Assembly (NCBI GenBank): GCA_016928525.1
Contig: JAFGKO010000241.1
Location: 1-64,000, forward strand
Source of the DNA: Anaerolineales bacterium
GTDB lineage: Bacteria > Chloroflexota > Anaerolineae > Anaerolineales > Villigracilaceae
Length of the DNA stretch: 64,000 nt
Direction: 5' to 3'
Positions 35,185 to 43,479 of the stretch are shown piece by piece; positions within the stretch are counted from its first letter, which is position 1; every line of letters starts with the position of its first letter. The position numbers and the translations under genes are program-made. The notes beneath the pieces were generated by a model. It worked only from the letters and a program-made list of their open reading frames with translations, did not search any database and was not told the DNA's origin.

Positions 35185-35868
35185 ATGCCAGAACAGACAC
35201 CCCGTACCCTCAATCATTACGCGCTGGTGGCCTTCAAGGATGCCTATTGGGCCATGCAGTCGGATTCGCGTAGTGCTTTTCACACCGGTTGGCTGGCCGC
35301 ATTGAACAAAACAGCCCAAAAAGTGGACATTTTCCAATCTGCCGAGAGCGGCGTGGATCTACTCGTTTGGAGCGCGGTCCAGGCGGAAGAACCTCAGGCA
35401 ACGGCCGATTTCTTCGAGCGCTTTGCCAGGGCCTGCAGCCCCTACCGCCACCTGATTGAAATCAAACAGTCCCTCTGGGGCTATACGCGCCCGTCACAAT
35501 ACACCAAATCGCGCTCCACGCAGGAAATCGATCCCTTCTCTGAAACACGTAAAAGATACCTGGTCATTTATCCTTTCGTCAAAACGGTGAAATGGTACCT
35601 GATGAGCCGCGAGGCCCGCCAGGGTATGATGAACGAGCATATCCGCATCGGCAAGCAATACGAAGAGATCAAGCAGTTATTGCTTTATTCCTTTGGGGTG
35701 CAGGATCAGGAATTCGTTGTTGTCTACGAAATGGATGACTTGCAGCAGTTTTCCGACCTGGTCAATGAATTGCGTTCATCCGAAGCACGCCGTTACACCC
35801 TGCGTGATACGCCGCTTCACACCGCCATCTATCACCCTGCCGAAGAGACTCTTTCATTATGGAAATAA
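35185..35868 (+). CDS. hemQ: Coprohaem decarboxylase (HemQ, chlorite-dismutase fold)
   Basis: Last step of the coproporphyrin route: converts Fe-coproporphyrin III to haem b with peroxide. 227 residues, the usual length. Seen: HYALVAFKDAYWAM, YLVIYPFVKTVKWYLM (region of the catalytic Tyr), MNEHIRIGKQYEEIKQLLLY with the haem-ligand His, SFGVQDQEFVVVYEMDDL and the closing AIYHPAEETLSLW. Absence of the distal arginine of true chlorite dismutases could not be checked without alignment; the haem context decides. Also known as chdC. It overlaps hemE by 10 bp. Confidence 0.93.
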   Translation: MPEQTPRTLNHYALVAFKDAYWAMQSDSRSAFHTGWLAALNKTAQKVDIFQSAESGVDLLVWSAVQAEEPQATADFFERFARACSPYRHLIEIKQSLWGYTRPSQYTKSRSTQEIDPFSETRKRYLVIYPFVKTVKWYLMSREARQGMMNEHIRIGKQYEEIKQLLLYSFGVQDQEFVVVYEMDDLQQFSDLVNELRSSEARRYTLRDTPLHTAIYHPAEETLSLWK

Positions 35869-36899
35869 ATAGCCGTTTTCTGGCTGCCTGCCGTCGCCAG
35901 CCCGTGGACGCCACCCCCGTCTGGTTTATGCGCCAGGCCGGGCGTTACATGGCTGAGTACCGTGCTATTCGTAAAAAATATGGACTGCTCGAAATCGTTC
36001 AGCAGCCCGAACTGGCTGCCGAAGTGACTCTCCAGCCTGTGCGCGCCTTCAATGTGGATGCTGCCATTCTTTTCGCCGACATCCTGCTTCCGCTTCAACC
36101 GCTGGGAGTAGATTTCGGATTTACTAAAGGCGAGGGACCTGTCATCCACCATCCAGTGCGGACTCAAGCCGATGTGGACGCGCTTCGCCCGCTTCGTCCC
36201 GAAGAGACGCTTGCCCACGTTATGGACGCCATTCGCCTGCTGCGGACCGAACTCGTTAATACGCCGCTGATCGGTTTTTCCGGCGCTCCGTTCACGGTTG
36301 CCTCTTACATGATCGAAGGCGGAGGCTCTCGAGATTACAGGAACACCAAACTGATGATGTATTCCGCCCCCAAAATCTGGCACTCTCTCATGGACAAATT
36401 GTCCACGGCGCTGGCCGAATACCTGATTGCCCAGATCCGCGCCGGGGCGCAGGCCGTGCAATTGTTCGACTCGTGGGTCGGCGCGCTCAGCCCGATGGAT
36501 TACGAAACCTTCGTCCTGCCCTATTCCCAAAAAGTGCTGGGAGCGGCGCAAGCGACCGGTGTCCCCGTCATCCACTTTGGCACGGGGACAGCGACCCTGC
36601 TCCCGCTGATGCGCCAGGCAGGCGGCGACGTGATCGGCCTGGATTGGCGCGTGCCGCTCGACCGGGGCTGGCAGGCCGTCGGTCATGATAGAGCCGTACA
36701 GGGCAATCTGGATCCGGTCGCTCTGTTTGCTCCCATCCCCGAAATGAAAAAGCGTATCCAAGATGTTCTTTGCCGCGCTGAGAGCCATCCCGGTCACATC
36801 TTCAATGTCGGTCACGGTATCTTGCAACACACGCCGGAAGAGAATGTCAAAGCAGCGGTGGAAATTGTTCACGAATGGAAATTAGAGAGTAGAGAGTAG
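35859..36899 (+). CDS. hemE: Uroporphyrinogen decarboxylase
   Basis: Removes four acetate carboxyls from uroporphyrinogen III to give coproporphyrinogen III. 346 residues: PVWFMRQAGRYMAEYRAIR (substrate-binding arginines), AAILFADILLPLQPLG (catalytic Asp), GFSGAPFTVASYMIEGGGS, FDSWVGALSPMDYE and IHFGTGTATLLPLM. The last residues (LESRE) and the stop codon lie in a TAGAGAG repeat, so the original end was probably altered. Translation is coupled to hemQ by overlap. Confidence 0.96.
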   Translation: MEINSRFLAACRRQPVDATPVWFMRQAGRYMAEYRAIRKKYGLLEIVQQPELAAEVTLQPVRAFNVDAAILFADILLPLQPLGVDFGFTKGEGPVIHHPVRTQADVDALRPLRPEETLAHVMDAIRLLRTELVNTPLIGFSGAPFTVASYMIEGGGSRDYRNTKLMMYSAPKIWHSLMDKLSTALAEYLIAQIRAGAQAVQLFDSWVGALSPMDYETFVLPYSQKVLGAAQATGVPVIHFGTGTATLLPLMRQAGGDVIGLDWRVPLDRGWQAVGHDRAVQGNLDPVALFAPIPEMKKRIQDVLCRAESHPGHIFNVGHGILQHTPEENVKAAVEIVHEWKLESRE

Positions 36900-36955
36900 A
36901 GAACAGAGAGCAGTTACTACTCTCCACTCTCTATTCTCTACTCTTCACCAAAGAT
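36883..36955. repeat. TAGAGAGTAGAGAG / CTCTCTATTCTCTA imperfect palindrome
   Basis: The purine-rich left arm (TAGAGAGTAGAGAGTAGAGA) is complementary to the pyrimidine-rich right arm (CTCTCCACTCTCTATTCTCT). It covers the hemE stop codon. A relative lies at 40028-40103 over the end of hemY. Confidence 0.8.
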
Positions 36956-36959
36956 TGCA

Positions 36960-37373
36960 ATGGAACTCAATTTTACCGGCTTAATCGCAGCAATCAGCGC
37001 ATTTCTGGGTATCTGGCTCGGGCACGTCTCCGTGCGGGTTATCGAGCGCAACGCCAAAACTCTCTGGCCGCCTATTCTCATCGCCCTTGTCCTCGGCCTC
37101 GGTCTCGAAACCTGGTCACTGTTTACTGATTACCGGTTACTGAACACTGCTCTTGGAATTCTCGGCATCACCATCCTCTGGGACGCCCTCGAATTCGTCC
37201 GCCAGGAAAAACGGATCAAAAAGGGACATGCCCCCGCCAACCCGCATAACCCCCGCCATGCCCGCATCCTGACCGAGCATCCCTCCGCCACTATGCTCGA
37301 TTTACTCAAACGCGATCCCGTCGGTCGTCAAGTAAGTCCTGACGAAGCCGTTCAACTAGTCATTGAAAACTGA
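36960..37373 (+). CDS. DUF4491-like membrane protein A
   Basis: A 137-residue protein with about four hydrophobic segments (FTGLIAAISAFLGIWLG, PPILIALVLGLGLETW, LLNTALGILGITILWDAL). It then has EFVRQEKRIKKGHAPANPHN and a soluble tail (TEHPSATMLDLLKRDPVGRQ). The order matches the next gene, a clearer DUF4491 member. The family has no known function that I can name. Both sit between hemE and hemH in the same direction, so a role near the membrane steps of haem synthesis (substrate or haem handling) is a guess from context. The gap to the next gene is 13 bp and ACTG-rich. Confidence 0.75.
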   Translation: MELNFTGLIAAISAFLGIWLGHVSVRVIERNAKTLWPPILIALVLGLGLETWSLFTDYRLLNTALGILGITILWDALEFVRQEKRIKKGHAPANPHNPRHARILTEHPSATMLDLLKRDPVGRQVSPDEAVQLVIEN

Positions 37374-37386
37374 ACACTGATAACTG

Positions 37387-37725
37387 ATGACTATGAACAC
37401 TTTCGGTCTTCTTCTCGGCATTGCCACTCTCTTTATCATCGGCCTCGGGTTCGTCTGGGTCATCCGCGGCGAACGTACCTTTGGCTACTTATGGTGGCCT
37501 TATGTGATGGGATTCGGTGTCCTGTTCGTGCTTGGCTCGCTCTTCATCCGCTCGGATTGGGGGTCCGCCCTGCTGGGTGCCTTTGGAGCCTCCCTGATCT
37601 GGGGCTCGACCGAACTCAAGGAACAGGCCATCCGTGCGGAATTGGGATGGTTTCCCTTCAACGAAGAGAAGATTCAGCCTCCTTTGAAGGCGATTATTAA
37701 AAAATGGAAAGCGCCGCATCTATGA
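37387..37725 (+). CDS. DUF4491-family membrane protein B
   Basis: A 112-residue protein: FGLLLGIATLFIIGLGFVWV, GERTFGYLWWPYVMGFGVLF, SLFIRSDWGSALLGAFGASL, IWGSTELKEQAIRAELGWFP. Three to four transmembrane segments and the closing ELK(E)Q...GWFP agree with DUF4491. It aligns without gaps to protein A over SLF...LG..G..ILW, so the two are tandem duplicates. Its stop overlaps the likely hemH start (ATGA). A wholly cytosolic haem operon would not need membrane proteins, which makes the pair notable. Confidence 0.82.
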   Translation: MTMNTFGLLLGIATLFIIGLGFVWVIRGERTFGYLWWPYVMGFGVLFVLGSLFIRSDWGSALLGAFGASLIWGSTELKEQAIRAELGWFPFNEEKIQPPLKAIIKKWKAPHL

Positions 37726-38636
37726 TAGGACTTTTGGTAATGGCTTACGGCGGTCCGAACAACCTGGACGAGGTTGAGCCATATCTGCTGGATGTGCGCG
37801 GTTATCGCCCGACATCTCAGGAAATCATCCACGAAGTACGCGAGCGCTACCGTCAAATCGGCGGCCGCTCGCCCATCCTGGAACGGACCCGAGACCAGGC
37901 GCAGGCGCTCGAAGCCGCGCTGAATTCACGCGGGGAGTATTTCAAAGCCTTCGTCGGGATGCGTCATTGGTATCCCTTTATTAACCAGACTTTGGCCGAT
38001 ATGTCTGCCGCAGGGATCGAAAAAGCCGTCGGTCTTGTCATGGCGCCACACTACTCGCGGGTGAGCATCGGCGCATATGTAAAAAAAATACAAGAAGCTG
38101 AGACGGATTTGGAAATCGAGCCCATCGAACGCTGGCATTTGTTGCCCGGTTACCTGGATGCGCTGGCCAGGCGCGTGCAGGCCGCATTGGAACGTTTCCC
38201 CGTGGATGTCCGTGATAGTGTCCCGGTCATTTTCACCGCGCACAGCCTGCCGGAGCGCATCTTGAAATGGAACGATCCCTATGCCGACGAACTGAACGCT
38301 ACGTTGGCGGAACTCGGCAAACGGCTTGGCCCGAACCCCTTTGAGTTCGCATTCCAGTCTGCCGCGATCTCCAGCGAACCCTGGCTTGGTCCGGACGCCG
38401 GGGATGTGATTGAGCGGCTGGCGTCCGAGGGGCGCAAGCACGTTCTGATTGCGCCAATTGGCTTCGTCTGTGAGCACGTCGAGGTGCTTTATGACGTGGA
38501 CATCGTATTTAAACAACAAGCTGAATCGCTCGGGATGCAACTCGAACGCATCGAAATGCTGAACACCGCGCCGCAGATGATCGCTGGGCTTGCCGAACTG
38601 GTTCTTAATGTTGCAAAGGAAAAGAAGTGGTTATGA
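37722..38636 (+). CDS. hemH: Ferrochelatase (coproporphyrin ferrochelatase, CpfC)
   Basis: Inserts Fe2+ into the porphyrin; with HemQ and HemY in the cluster the substrate is expected to be coproporphyrin III. About 304 residues: IGLLVMAYGGPNNLDEVEPY, GGRSPILERTRDQA, VGMRHWYPFINQTL, VMAPHYSRVSIGAYVKK, IFTAHSLPERIL (catalytic His), FEFAFQSAAIS and IGFVCEHVEVLYDVD (conserved Glu). I take the ATG at 37722, which overlaps the upstream stop; an in-frame ATG six codons earlier is also possible. No C-terminal [2Fe-2S] cysteines. Also called cpfC. Confidence 0.95.
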   Translation: MIGLLVMAYGGPNNLDEVEPYLLDVRGYRPTSQEIIHEVRERYRQIGGRSPILERTRDQAQALEAALNSRGEYFKAFVGMRHWYPFINQTLADMSAAGIEKAVGLVMAPHYSRVSIGAYVKKIQEAETDLEIEPIERWHLLPGYLDALARRVQAALERFPVDVRDSVPVIFTAHSLPERILKWNDPYADELNATLAELGKRLGPNPFEFAFQSAAISSEPWLGPDAGDVIERLASEGRKHVLIAPIGFVCEHVEVLYDVDIVFKQQAESLGMQLERIEMLNTAPQMIAGLAELVLNVAKEKKWL

Positions 38637-40078
38637 AAGATCTTATTGTTGTGGGAGGCGGCATTGCCGGGCTATCGGCAGCGTATTATGCCCTAAAAAA
38701 AACGCCCAGCTTCCAGGTGACTCTGCTTGAAGCCGGCGACCGCTGGGGCGGTAAAATCACTACCGACCGTGTGCCATACCAGGATGGCGACTTCATCATC
38801 GAAGGCGGACCGGACACCTTCTTGGCCACCAAACCCTGGGGCGTGACGCTCTGCAAGGAACTTGGCCTGGCCGAGCGCTTGCATGGCACCAACCCGCATC
38901 AAAAAAACACCTACGTTTTGCACAAAAGCAAACTCCAACCGCTGCCAGATGGGCTGGCGATGATGATCCCTACGAACATCCCTTCCATTCTGAAATCCCA
39001 ACTCGTTTCGTGGCCCGGAAAAATTCGTATGGGGTTCGATTTTTTGCTCCCCTCCCACAACGGCCAGCACGACGAGAGCTTGGGGCAATTCGTCTCCCGC
39101 CGCCTTGGCCGGGAAGCCTATGAGAACCTGATCGAGCCGCTCATGTCCGGAATTTACGCCGGTGACGGTGACCAGCTCTCGCTGCGCTCCACCTTTCCCT
39201 ACCTGCACGACCTCGAGCACAAATACGGTTCTCTCGCCCGCGGCGTGCTCCGGATGCGTCAGCAGGTAGCTGCTCGCGGAGGGGCTACACAAGGCTCTCG
39301 CTCCGCTTTCCTGACTCCCACAACCGGTCTGGCGGAAATTGTCGAAGCGTTGGTTGATCATCTTCAGGGTGTTGACCTGCGTCTCAACTCTCCCGTCCGA
39401 ACGGTGCAACGGGAAAACGGGAAAACGTGGATCGTTGAATTGGAATCCGGGGAAGCCCTCGAAGCCGATTCCATTATCCTGGCCACCCCCGCCCCTGTGA
39501 CTGGTTCCCTGCTCGCCTCGTTCGACCCCGAGCTTACTTCCGTTTTAGAAAGCATCCATTATGCCTCGACAGCAACCGTCACCCTGGCCTACCGCCAGAG
39601 CGACCTGTCCCGCCCGCTGGACGGCTATGGCTACGTCATCCCGCGCCGCGAGGGACGCCGTGCCCTGGCCTGCACCTGGACCTCGACCAAGTTTCCACAC
39701 CGCGCGCCCACTGGGTATGCCCTGATCCGTGTCTTCATCGGACGCGCTGGGCAGGAATCCGACATTCCCTGGAATGAGGCTGGCTTGCTCACTTTAGCCC
39801 GTGAAGAACTCGAGCTGACCCTCGGCATCACCGCCGAGCCGCTGGTCAGCCGGGTTTTCATCTGGGAAAACGCCATGCCACAGTACAACCTGGGCCACCC
39901 CGAAGAGCTGGCCCGGATCGACATTGCCCTCGAAAAATACCCTGGCCTGGCGCTGGCGGGAAACGGTTATCGTGGCATCGGTATCCCTGATTGCATCCAT
40001 TCCGGCGACTTGGCCGTGCAGAAGATATTAGAGAGTAGGGGACTAGAGAACAGTCCATCTCCGCTTGCTACTCTCTAA
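38633..40078 (+). CDS. hemY: Coproporphyrinogen III oxidase of the HemY/CgoX type
   Basis: FAD enzyme that takes six electrons from coproporphyrinogen III to give coproporphyrin III in this route; relatives act on protoporphyrinogen IX. About 481 residues: KDLIVVGGGIAGLSAAYYAL (FAD fold), GDRWGGKITTDR, FIIEGGPDTFLATKPW, MSGIYAGDGDQLSLRSTFP, FLTPTTGLAEIVEALV and LALAGNGYRGIGIPDCIHSG. The ATG at 38633 overlaps the hemH stop (ATGA); GTG 38627 is an alternative. The tail (ESRGLENSPSPLATL) is encoded by a TAGAGAG repeat, so the end has been replaced. Also called cgoX. Confidence 0.94.
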   Translation: MKDLIVVGGGIAGLSAAYYALKKTPSFQVTLLEAGDRWGGKITTDRVPYQDGDFIIEGGPDTFLATKPWGVTLCKELGLAERLHGTNPHQKNTYVLHKSKLQPLPDGLAMMIPTNIPSILKSQLVSWPGKIRMGFDFLLPSHNGQHDESLGQFVSRRLGREAYENLIEPLMSGIYAGDGDQLSLRSTFPYLHDLEHKYGSLARGVLRMRQQVAARGGATQGSRSAFLTPTTGLAEIVEALVDHLQGVDLRLNSPVRTVQRENGKTWIVELESGEALEADSIILATPAPVTGSLLASFDPELTSVLESIHYASTATVTLAYRQSDLSRPLDGYGYVIPRREGRRALACTWTSTKFPHRAPTGYALIRVFIGRAGQESDIPWNEAGLLTLAREELELTLGITAEPLVSRVFIWENAMPQYNLGHPEELARIDIALEKYPGLALAGNGYRGIGIPDCIHSGDLAVQKILESRGLENSPSPLATL

Positions 40079-40103
40079 TGATCTACTCTCTAATTCTCTA
40101 ATA
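40028..40103. repeat. TAGAGAG-type imperfect palindrome over the hemY end
   Basis: GAGAGTAGGGGACTAGAGAA on the left opposes CTACTCTCTAATGATCTACT and CTCTAATTCTCTAA on the right. It encodes the last hemY residues and its stop. Confidence 0.7.
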
Positions 40104-40113
40104 TCGAGGAATT

Positions 40114-41397
40114 ATGAACATTCAGAAATCAGTCGAACTTTTCCAACAGGCCCAAACCCTCTTCCCAGGCGGCGTGGACTCGCCCGTGCGCGCCTTTAAA
40201 GCCGTGGGCGGGCAGCCGCTCTTCATCGAACGCGGCGAAGGTCCTTATCTCTATGACGTGGATGGCAACCGTTACATCGACTACGTGCTTTCCTGGGGAC
40301 CGCTCATCACCGGCCATGCGCACCCGAAGGTGGTCGAGGCTGTCCAGCAAGCCGCCCTGAAAGGGACCTCCTACGGCGCGCCCAGCCCGCTCGAAATCGA
40401 ACTGGCCCGGCGAGTGATAGACTTCATGCCCAATATCGAGATGCTCCGTTTCGTCAACTCGGGCACCGAAGCAACCATGTCTGCGTTACGCCTGGCGCGG
40501 GCTTACACCAATCGGGATAAGATCATCAAGTTCGAAGGCTGCTACCACGGTCACGCCGACATGCTGCTGGTACAGGCTGGTTCGGGTGTGGCTACGCTCG
40601 GCCTGCCCGATTCGCCTGGCGTGCCTGCCGCCACCGCTGCGGATACACTTGTTGCCATCTTTAACGATCTCGATTCGGTCGAAGCGCTCTTCAAGCAGTA
40701 TCCCGGCCAGATTGCAGCCATCATTGTCGAGCCGGTGGCTGGCAACATGGGTGTTGTCCCACCTGTGGATGGTTTCTTGCAAGGACTGCGTGACATCACA
40801 AGCCGTGAAGGCGCCGTGCTCATTTTTGATGAAGTCATGACCGGCTTCCGTGTCCATCTCAACGGGGCACAGGCACTCTACAATGTCGTCCCCGATTTGA
40901 CCACACTTGGCAAGGTTATCGGCGGCGGGTTGCCCGTTGGGGCCTATGGCGGCAAGCGCGAGATCATGGAACTGGTTGCGCCGGTCGGCCCGATGTACCA
41001 GGCTGGGACGCTCTCTGGTAACCCGCTGGCCATGTCCGCGGGCATTGCGACACTGGACTTGTTGAAAACGCCCGGGACGTGGGAGCGGCTCGAGAAAGCC
41101 TCCGCAGACCTGATGTCCGGGATCGGTGCGGCGGCCAAGTCCGCAGGAGTCCCCATCCAGCAGACCAGAGTCGGCACGATGTTCACCAATTTCTTCAGCG
41201 AAGTCCCGCCAGTGGATTGGAGTACAGTCAAGGTGGCGGATAAAAAGCTTTACGGCCAGTTCTTCCGGATTATGCTGGAGAACGGCGTCTATCTGGCGCC
41301 GTCGGCGTTTGAGGCCGGGTTCATGTCCACTGCTCACACGGATGCGGACATTGAAGCCACGGTAGCTGCTGCGGATAAGGCATTCAGGTCATGGTAA
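40114..41397 (+). CDS. hemL: Glutamate-1-semialdehyde 2,1-aminomutase
   Basis: PLP enzyme that moves the amino group of glutamate-1-semialdehyde to form 5-aminolevulinate, the step after HemA. 427 residues: [108 protein letters not shown] (PLP Lys in LGKVIGG) and [24 protein letters not shown] precedes the ATG. It ends the haem cluster; strong hairpins follow. Confidence 0.97.
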   Translation: MNIQKSVELFQQAQTLFPGGVDSPVRAFKAVGGQPLFIERGEGPYLYDVDGNRYIDYVLSWGPLITGHAHPKVVEAVQQAALKGTSYGAPSPLEIELARRVIDFMPNIEMLRFVNSGTEATMSALRLARAYTNRDKIIKFEGCYHGHADMLLVQAGSGVATLGLPDSPGVPAATAADTLVAIFNDLDSVEALFKQYPGQIAAIIVEPVAGNMGVVPPVDGFLQGLRDITSREGAVLIFDEVMTGFRVHLNGAQALYNVVPDLTTLGKVIGGGLPVGAYGGKREIMELVAPVGPMYQAGTLSGNPLAMSAGIATLDLLKTPGTWERLEKASADLMSGIGAAAKSAGVPIQQTRVGTMFTNFFSEVPPVDWSTVKVADKKLYGQFFRIMLENGVYLAPSAFEAGFMSTAHTDADIEATVAAADKAFRSW

Positions 41398-41526
41398 CCG
41401 AAGAAAAGGCGGCGAATGCTGTCCTAATGCGGTATCGCGCCGGTTTGGTGCTGGTCTGGCCCGGTTTTTTGACATGGCCAGAGAGCCGCTTCACAATGTT
41501 TTAATAATCTTCTAACAAAAAAGGTA

Positions 41527-41604
41527 TTGCCTTTCCCGCTGAAATATAGTATATTCTAGCTGGCAGACGCTAGGGTGCCCCCCTCACCCTGGCGTTTGCC
41601 TTTT
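41527..41604 (+). ncRNA. Possible very short transcript: promoter followed at once by terminator hairpin
   Basis: TTGCCT (41527) and TATATT (41550) are 17 bp apart. The predicted start is near 41561, and a hairpin follows directly (GGCAGACGCTAGGGTG / CACCCTGGCGTTTGCC, 41562-41600) with TTTT after it. A transcript would be about 43 bases. It could equally be only the hemL terminator. Confidence 0.3.
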
Positions 41605-41616
41605 AATACAAAAATA

Positions 41617-41715
41617 AGACCTGACAGGTTTTGCCCGTATACTTCGATGTGGGGTGTTCCCACACACTGTACCGAACAGCATTCGGTACAGTGTTTTTAA
41701 AAACCTGTCAGGTCT
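41617..41715. repeat. 99-bp element with 16-bp terminal inverted repeats
   Basis: AGACCTGACAGGTTTT at 41617 and its exact complement AAAACCTGTCAGGTCT at 41700 are the ends. Inside are two hairpins, TGTGGGG/CCCACA and the terminator at 41664. Looser ACCTG(A/T)CAGG relatives lie at 56415-56450 and 60385-60420. MITE-like in outline; no coding capacity. Confidence 0.75.
41664..41698 (+). terminator. Intrinsic terminator downstream of hemL
   Basis: ACACTGTACCGAA and TTCGGTACAGTGT form a perfect 13-bp stem with loop CAGCA, followed by T residues. It lies inside the 99-bp element. Confidence 0.8.
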
Positions 41716-41720
41716 ATCAG

Positions 41721-42980
41721 TTAACTTGCTATTTTCTTCAGCGCTTCGCCAAAGCGTGCAACCTCATCCAACGTGTTGTAATGTGCTGCGCCGACTCGCA
41801 CCATCCCGCCGCTGGCTTCTATGCCCAACCTTTCGGTGACGGCAAGGGCGTAGTAATTTCCGTCCCAGACATAAAAACCTTCTTTCCCTAGCGCTTCTGC
41901 CATTTCGCGCGGATGTTTGCCCTCCAATGTGAATGAAACAGTCGGGACGCGTTCGTCCAGGCGCTTCATATCGGTCAGGCCGTGGATATGTGTACCGGGC
42001 ACGGCCTCAACGGCCTCGATCAATGCACGACTGAGCTCAAATTCATACGCGCGGATGGCTATCATAGCTGCTTTTAGATTCAGCCGCTTGCCGGTAAATC
42101 CTTCTTCTGAAAGACTTTGTTTTTGCGCCTCGGCAAACTGTCCTGCCAGCCATTCGAAATATTCCAGCGCGCCTAACACCCCAGCGATGCCTTCGTGATT
42201 TTGCGTACCTGTCATCCACTTGCCGGGGGGATTGTCCGGCGCAGGACGGACTTTGTAAGCTTTCAGATCTTCTAGCAATTCCAATTTTCCATACAGTGCG
42301 CCAACGTGGGGGCCAAAGAATTTGTAAGCGCTGCAAACCAGAAAATCGCAACCAACAGCCTGAACGTCGATCGGGCCGTGGGGGGCATACTGTACTGCAT
42401 CGATGTAGACCAACGCCCCGGCTTCTTTTGCCATTTTGGTGAGTTTGCGCACCGGGTTGATTGTCCCGGTGGCATTGGATGCGTAACCAAAAGCCACGAT
42501 CTTGGGCTTGCGTTCCAGGGCCTTTTCGAAGTCATCCAGCTTCAGGGTGCAATCTTCCACATCGAAATCCACCCAAGTCACTTTACAACCACGGTCTTCG
42601 GCCACCAGCAGCCAGGGCGAGATATTGGCATCGTGATCGAGACGGGTGACCACGATCTCGTCACCAGGATTCAGCCTCCGCGCAAGGGAGCGGGAGATGT
42701 GCAAGGTAAGAGTGGTCATGTTTGCGCCGAACACGATCTCGTCCGGGGAAGAGGCGTTCAAGAAGTCTGCCATGGCAGCATGCGCCTTGTGCAGGAGCGC
42801 ATCCGATTGCTGGCTGGTAGCGAACGCGCCTTCATGGTTGGCGTTACACTCCAGCAGGTAGCGGTTGATACGCTCCAGGCTATGTTTGGCGATCTGCGTC
42901 CCGCCAGGATTGTCGAAAAACACGGCGGGGCGATCCAGCGAGGGGAATTGTTGCCGGATAATGGATAGGTCGAGAGACAT
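41721..42980 (-). CDS. Class V aminotransferase, cysteine desulfurase-like
   Basis: A 419-residue PLP enzyme: DRPAVFFDNPGGTQIAKHSL, EIVFGANMTTLTLHISRSLA, VTRLDHDANISPW, VDFDVEDCTLKLDDF, IDAVQYAPHGPIDVQAVGCD and the PLP lysine in CSAYKFFGPHVG. This fits the cysteine-desulfurase-like subfamily that includes VC1184, not IscS or SufS proper. No clear catalytic Cys loop near the C-terminus is visible, so sulfur transfer is uncertain; isopenicillin-N-epimerase-like relatives are an alternative. The start at 42980 has AGGAG 6 bases upstream. Divergent from the UspA gene. Confidence 0.85.
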   Translation of the reverse strand: MSLDLSIIRQQFPSLDRPAVFFDNPGGTQIAKHSLERINRYLLECNANHEGAFATSQQSDALLHKAHAAMADFLNASSPDEIVFGANMTTLTLHISRSLARRLNPGDEIVVTRLDHDANISPWLLVAEDRGCKVTWVDFDVEDCTLKLDDFEKALERKPKIVAFGYASNATGTINPVRKLTKMAKEAGALVYIDAVQYAPHGPIDVQAVGCDFLVCSAYKFFGPHVGALYGKLELLEDLKAYKVRPAPDNPPGKWMTGTQNHEGIAGVLGALEYFEWLAGQFAEAQKQSLSEEGFTGKRLNLKAAMIAIRAYEFELSRALIEAVEAVPGTHIHGLTDMKRLDERVPTVSFTLEGKHPREMAEALGKEGFYVWDGNYYALAVTERLGIEASGGMVRVGAAHYNTLDEVARFGEALKKIAS

Positions 42981-42997
42981 ATTGGCTCCTGGTGAGG

Positions 42998-43026
42998 TTG
43001 CTATCGAAGTGTGATTTTTGTATACT
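42998..43026 (+). promoter_or_regulatory. Promoter of the UspA gene
   Basis: TTGCTA, 17 bp, TATACT; followed by AAGGAGGTGCC before ATG 43057. Confidence 0.7.
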
Positions 43027-43056
43027 TGAATTGTAACCGAGATAAGGAGGTGCCAA

Positions 43057-43479
43057 ATGTTCAATCATATTTTGCTTGGTGTTGACGGTTCGGAACATGC
43101 CCTGCACGCGGCTAAAACAGTCGGTGATATGGTGCGAAATATGAAATTCAAATCCCTCCGCATTGTGGTTGCTTTTGAAGCAGTTCCTTCCTACTTGGGA
43201 GAACCCAACATGCAAGCCGCAATTACCAGCCGCATGAAAGAAGCGGAGACGATTTTACAGAAAGCATTGGAGGCTGTGGGCGAAGTCCCAGGTGAGGTGC
43301 ACAATGATCTGCTGGAAGGCTCCCCTGCCGAGGCGATCCTGGACGTGGCGAACACACGCAAGAGCGATCTGATCGTGATGGGTTCGCGTGGCCTGGGGCG
43401 GCTGACAGGGGCGCTTTTGGGAAGCCAGAGTCAAAAAGTAGTACAGTACGCGCCTTGTCCGGTTTTGATTGTTCGTTAA
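43057..43479 (+). CDS. Universal stress protein, UspA family
   Basis: A 140-residue single-domain stress protein: FNHILLGVDGSEHALHAAKT at the start, LEGSPAEAILDVANTRKSDL, and the nucleotide loop IVMGSRGLGRLTGALLGSQS (G-x2-G-x9-G-S), so it belongs to the ATP-binding type. It ends QYAPCPVLIVR as usual. The strong ribosome site AAGGAGGTG and a good promoter suggest ample expression. Its last four bases overlap the convergent mobA. Target unknown. Confidence 0.93.
   Translation: MFNHILLGVDGSEHALHAAKTVGDMVRNMKFKSLRIVVAFEAVPSYLGEPNMQAAITSRMKEAETILQKALEAVGEVPGEVHNDLLEGSPAEAILDVANTRKSDLIVMGSRGLGRLTGALLGSQSQKVVQYAPCPVLIVR

Noticed and set aside
37096..37160. ACTG-rich stretch inside the first DUF4491 gene as a repeat insertion
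   Set aside because: The encoded residues align without a gap to the second DUF4491 protein, so nothing was inserted.
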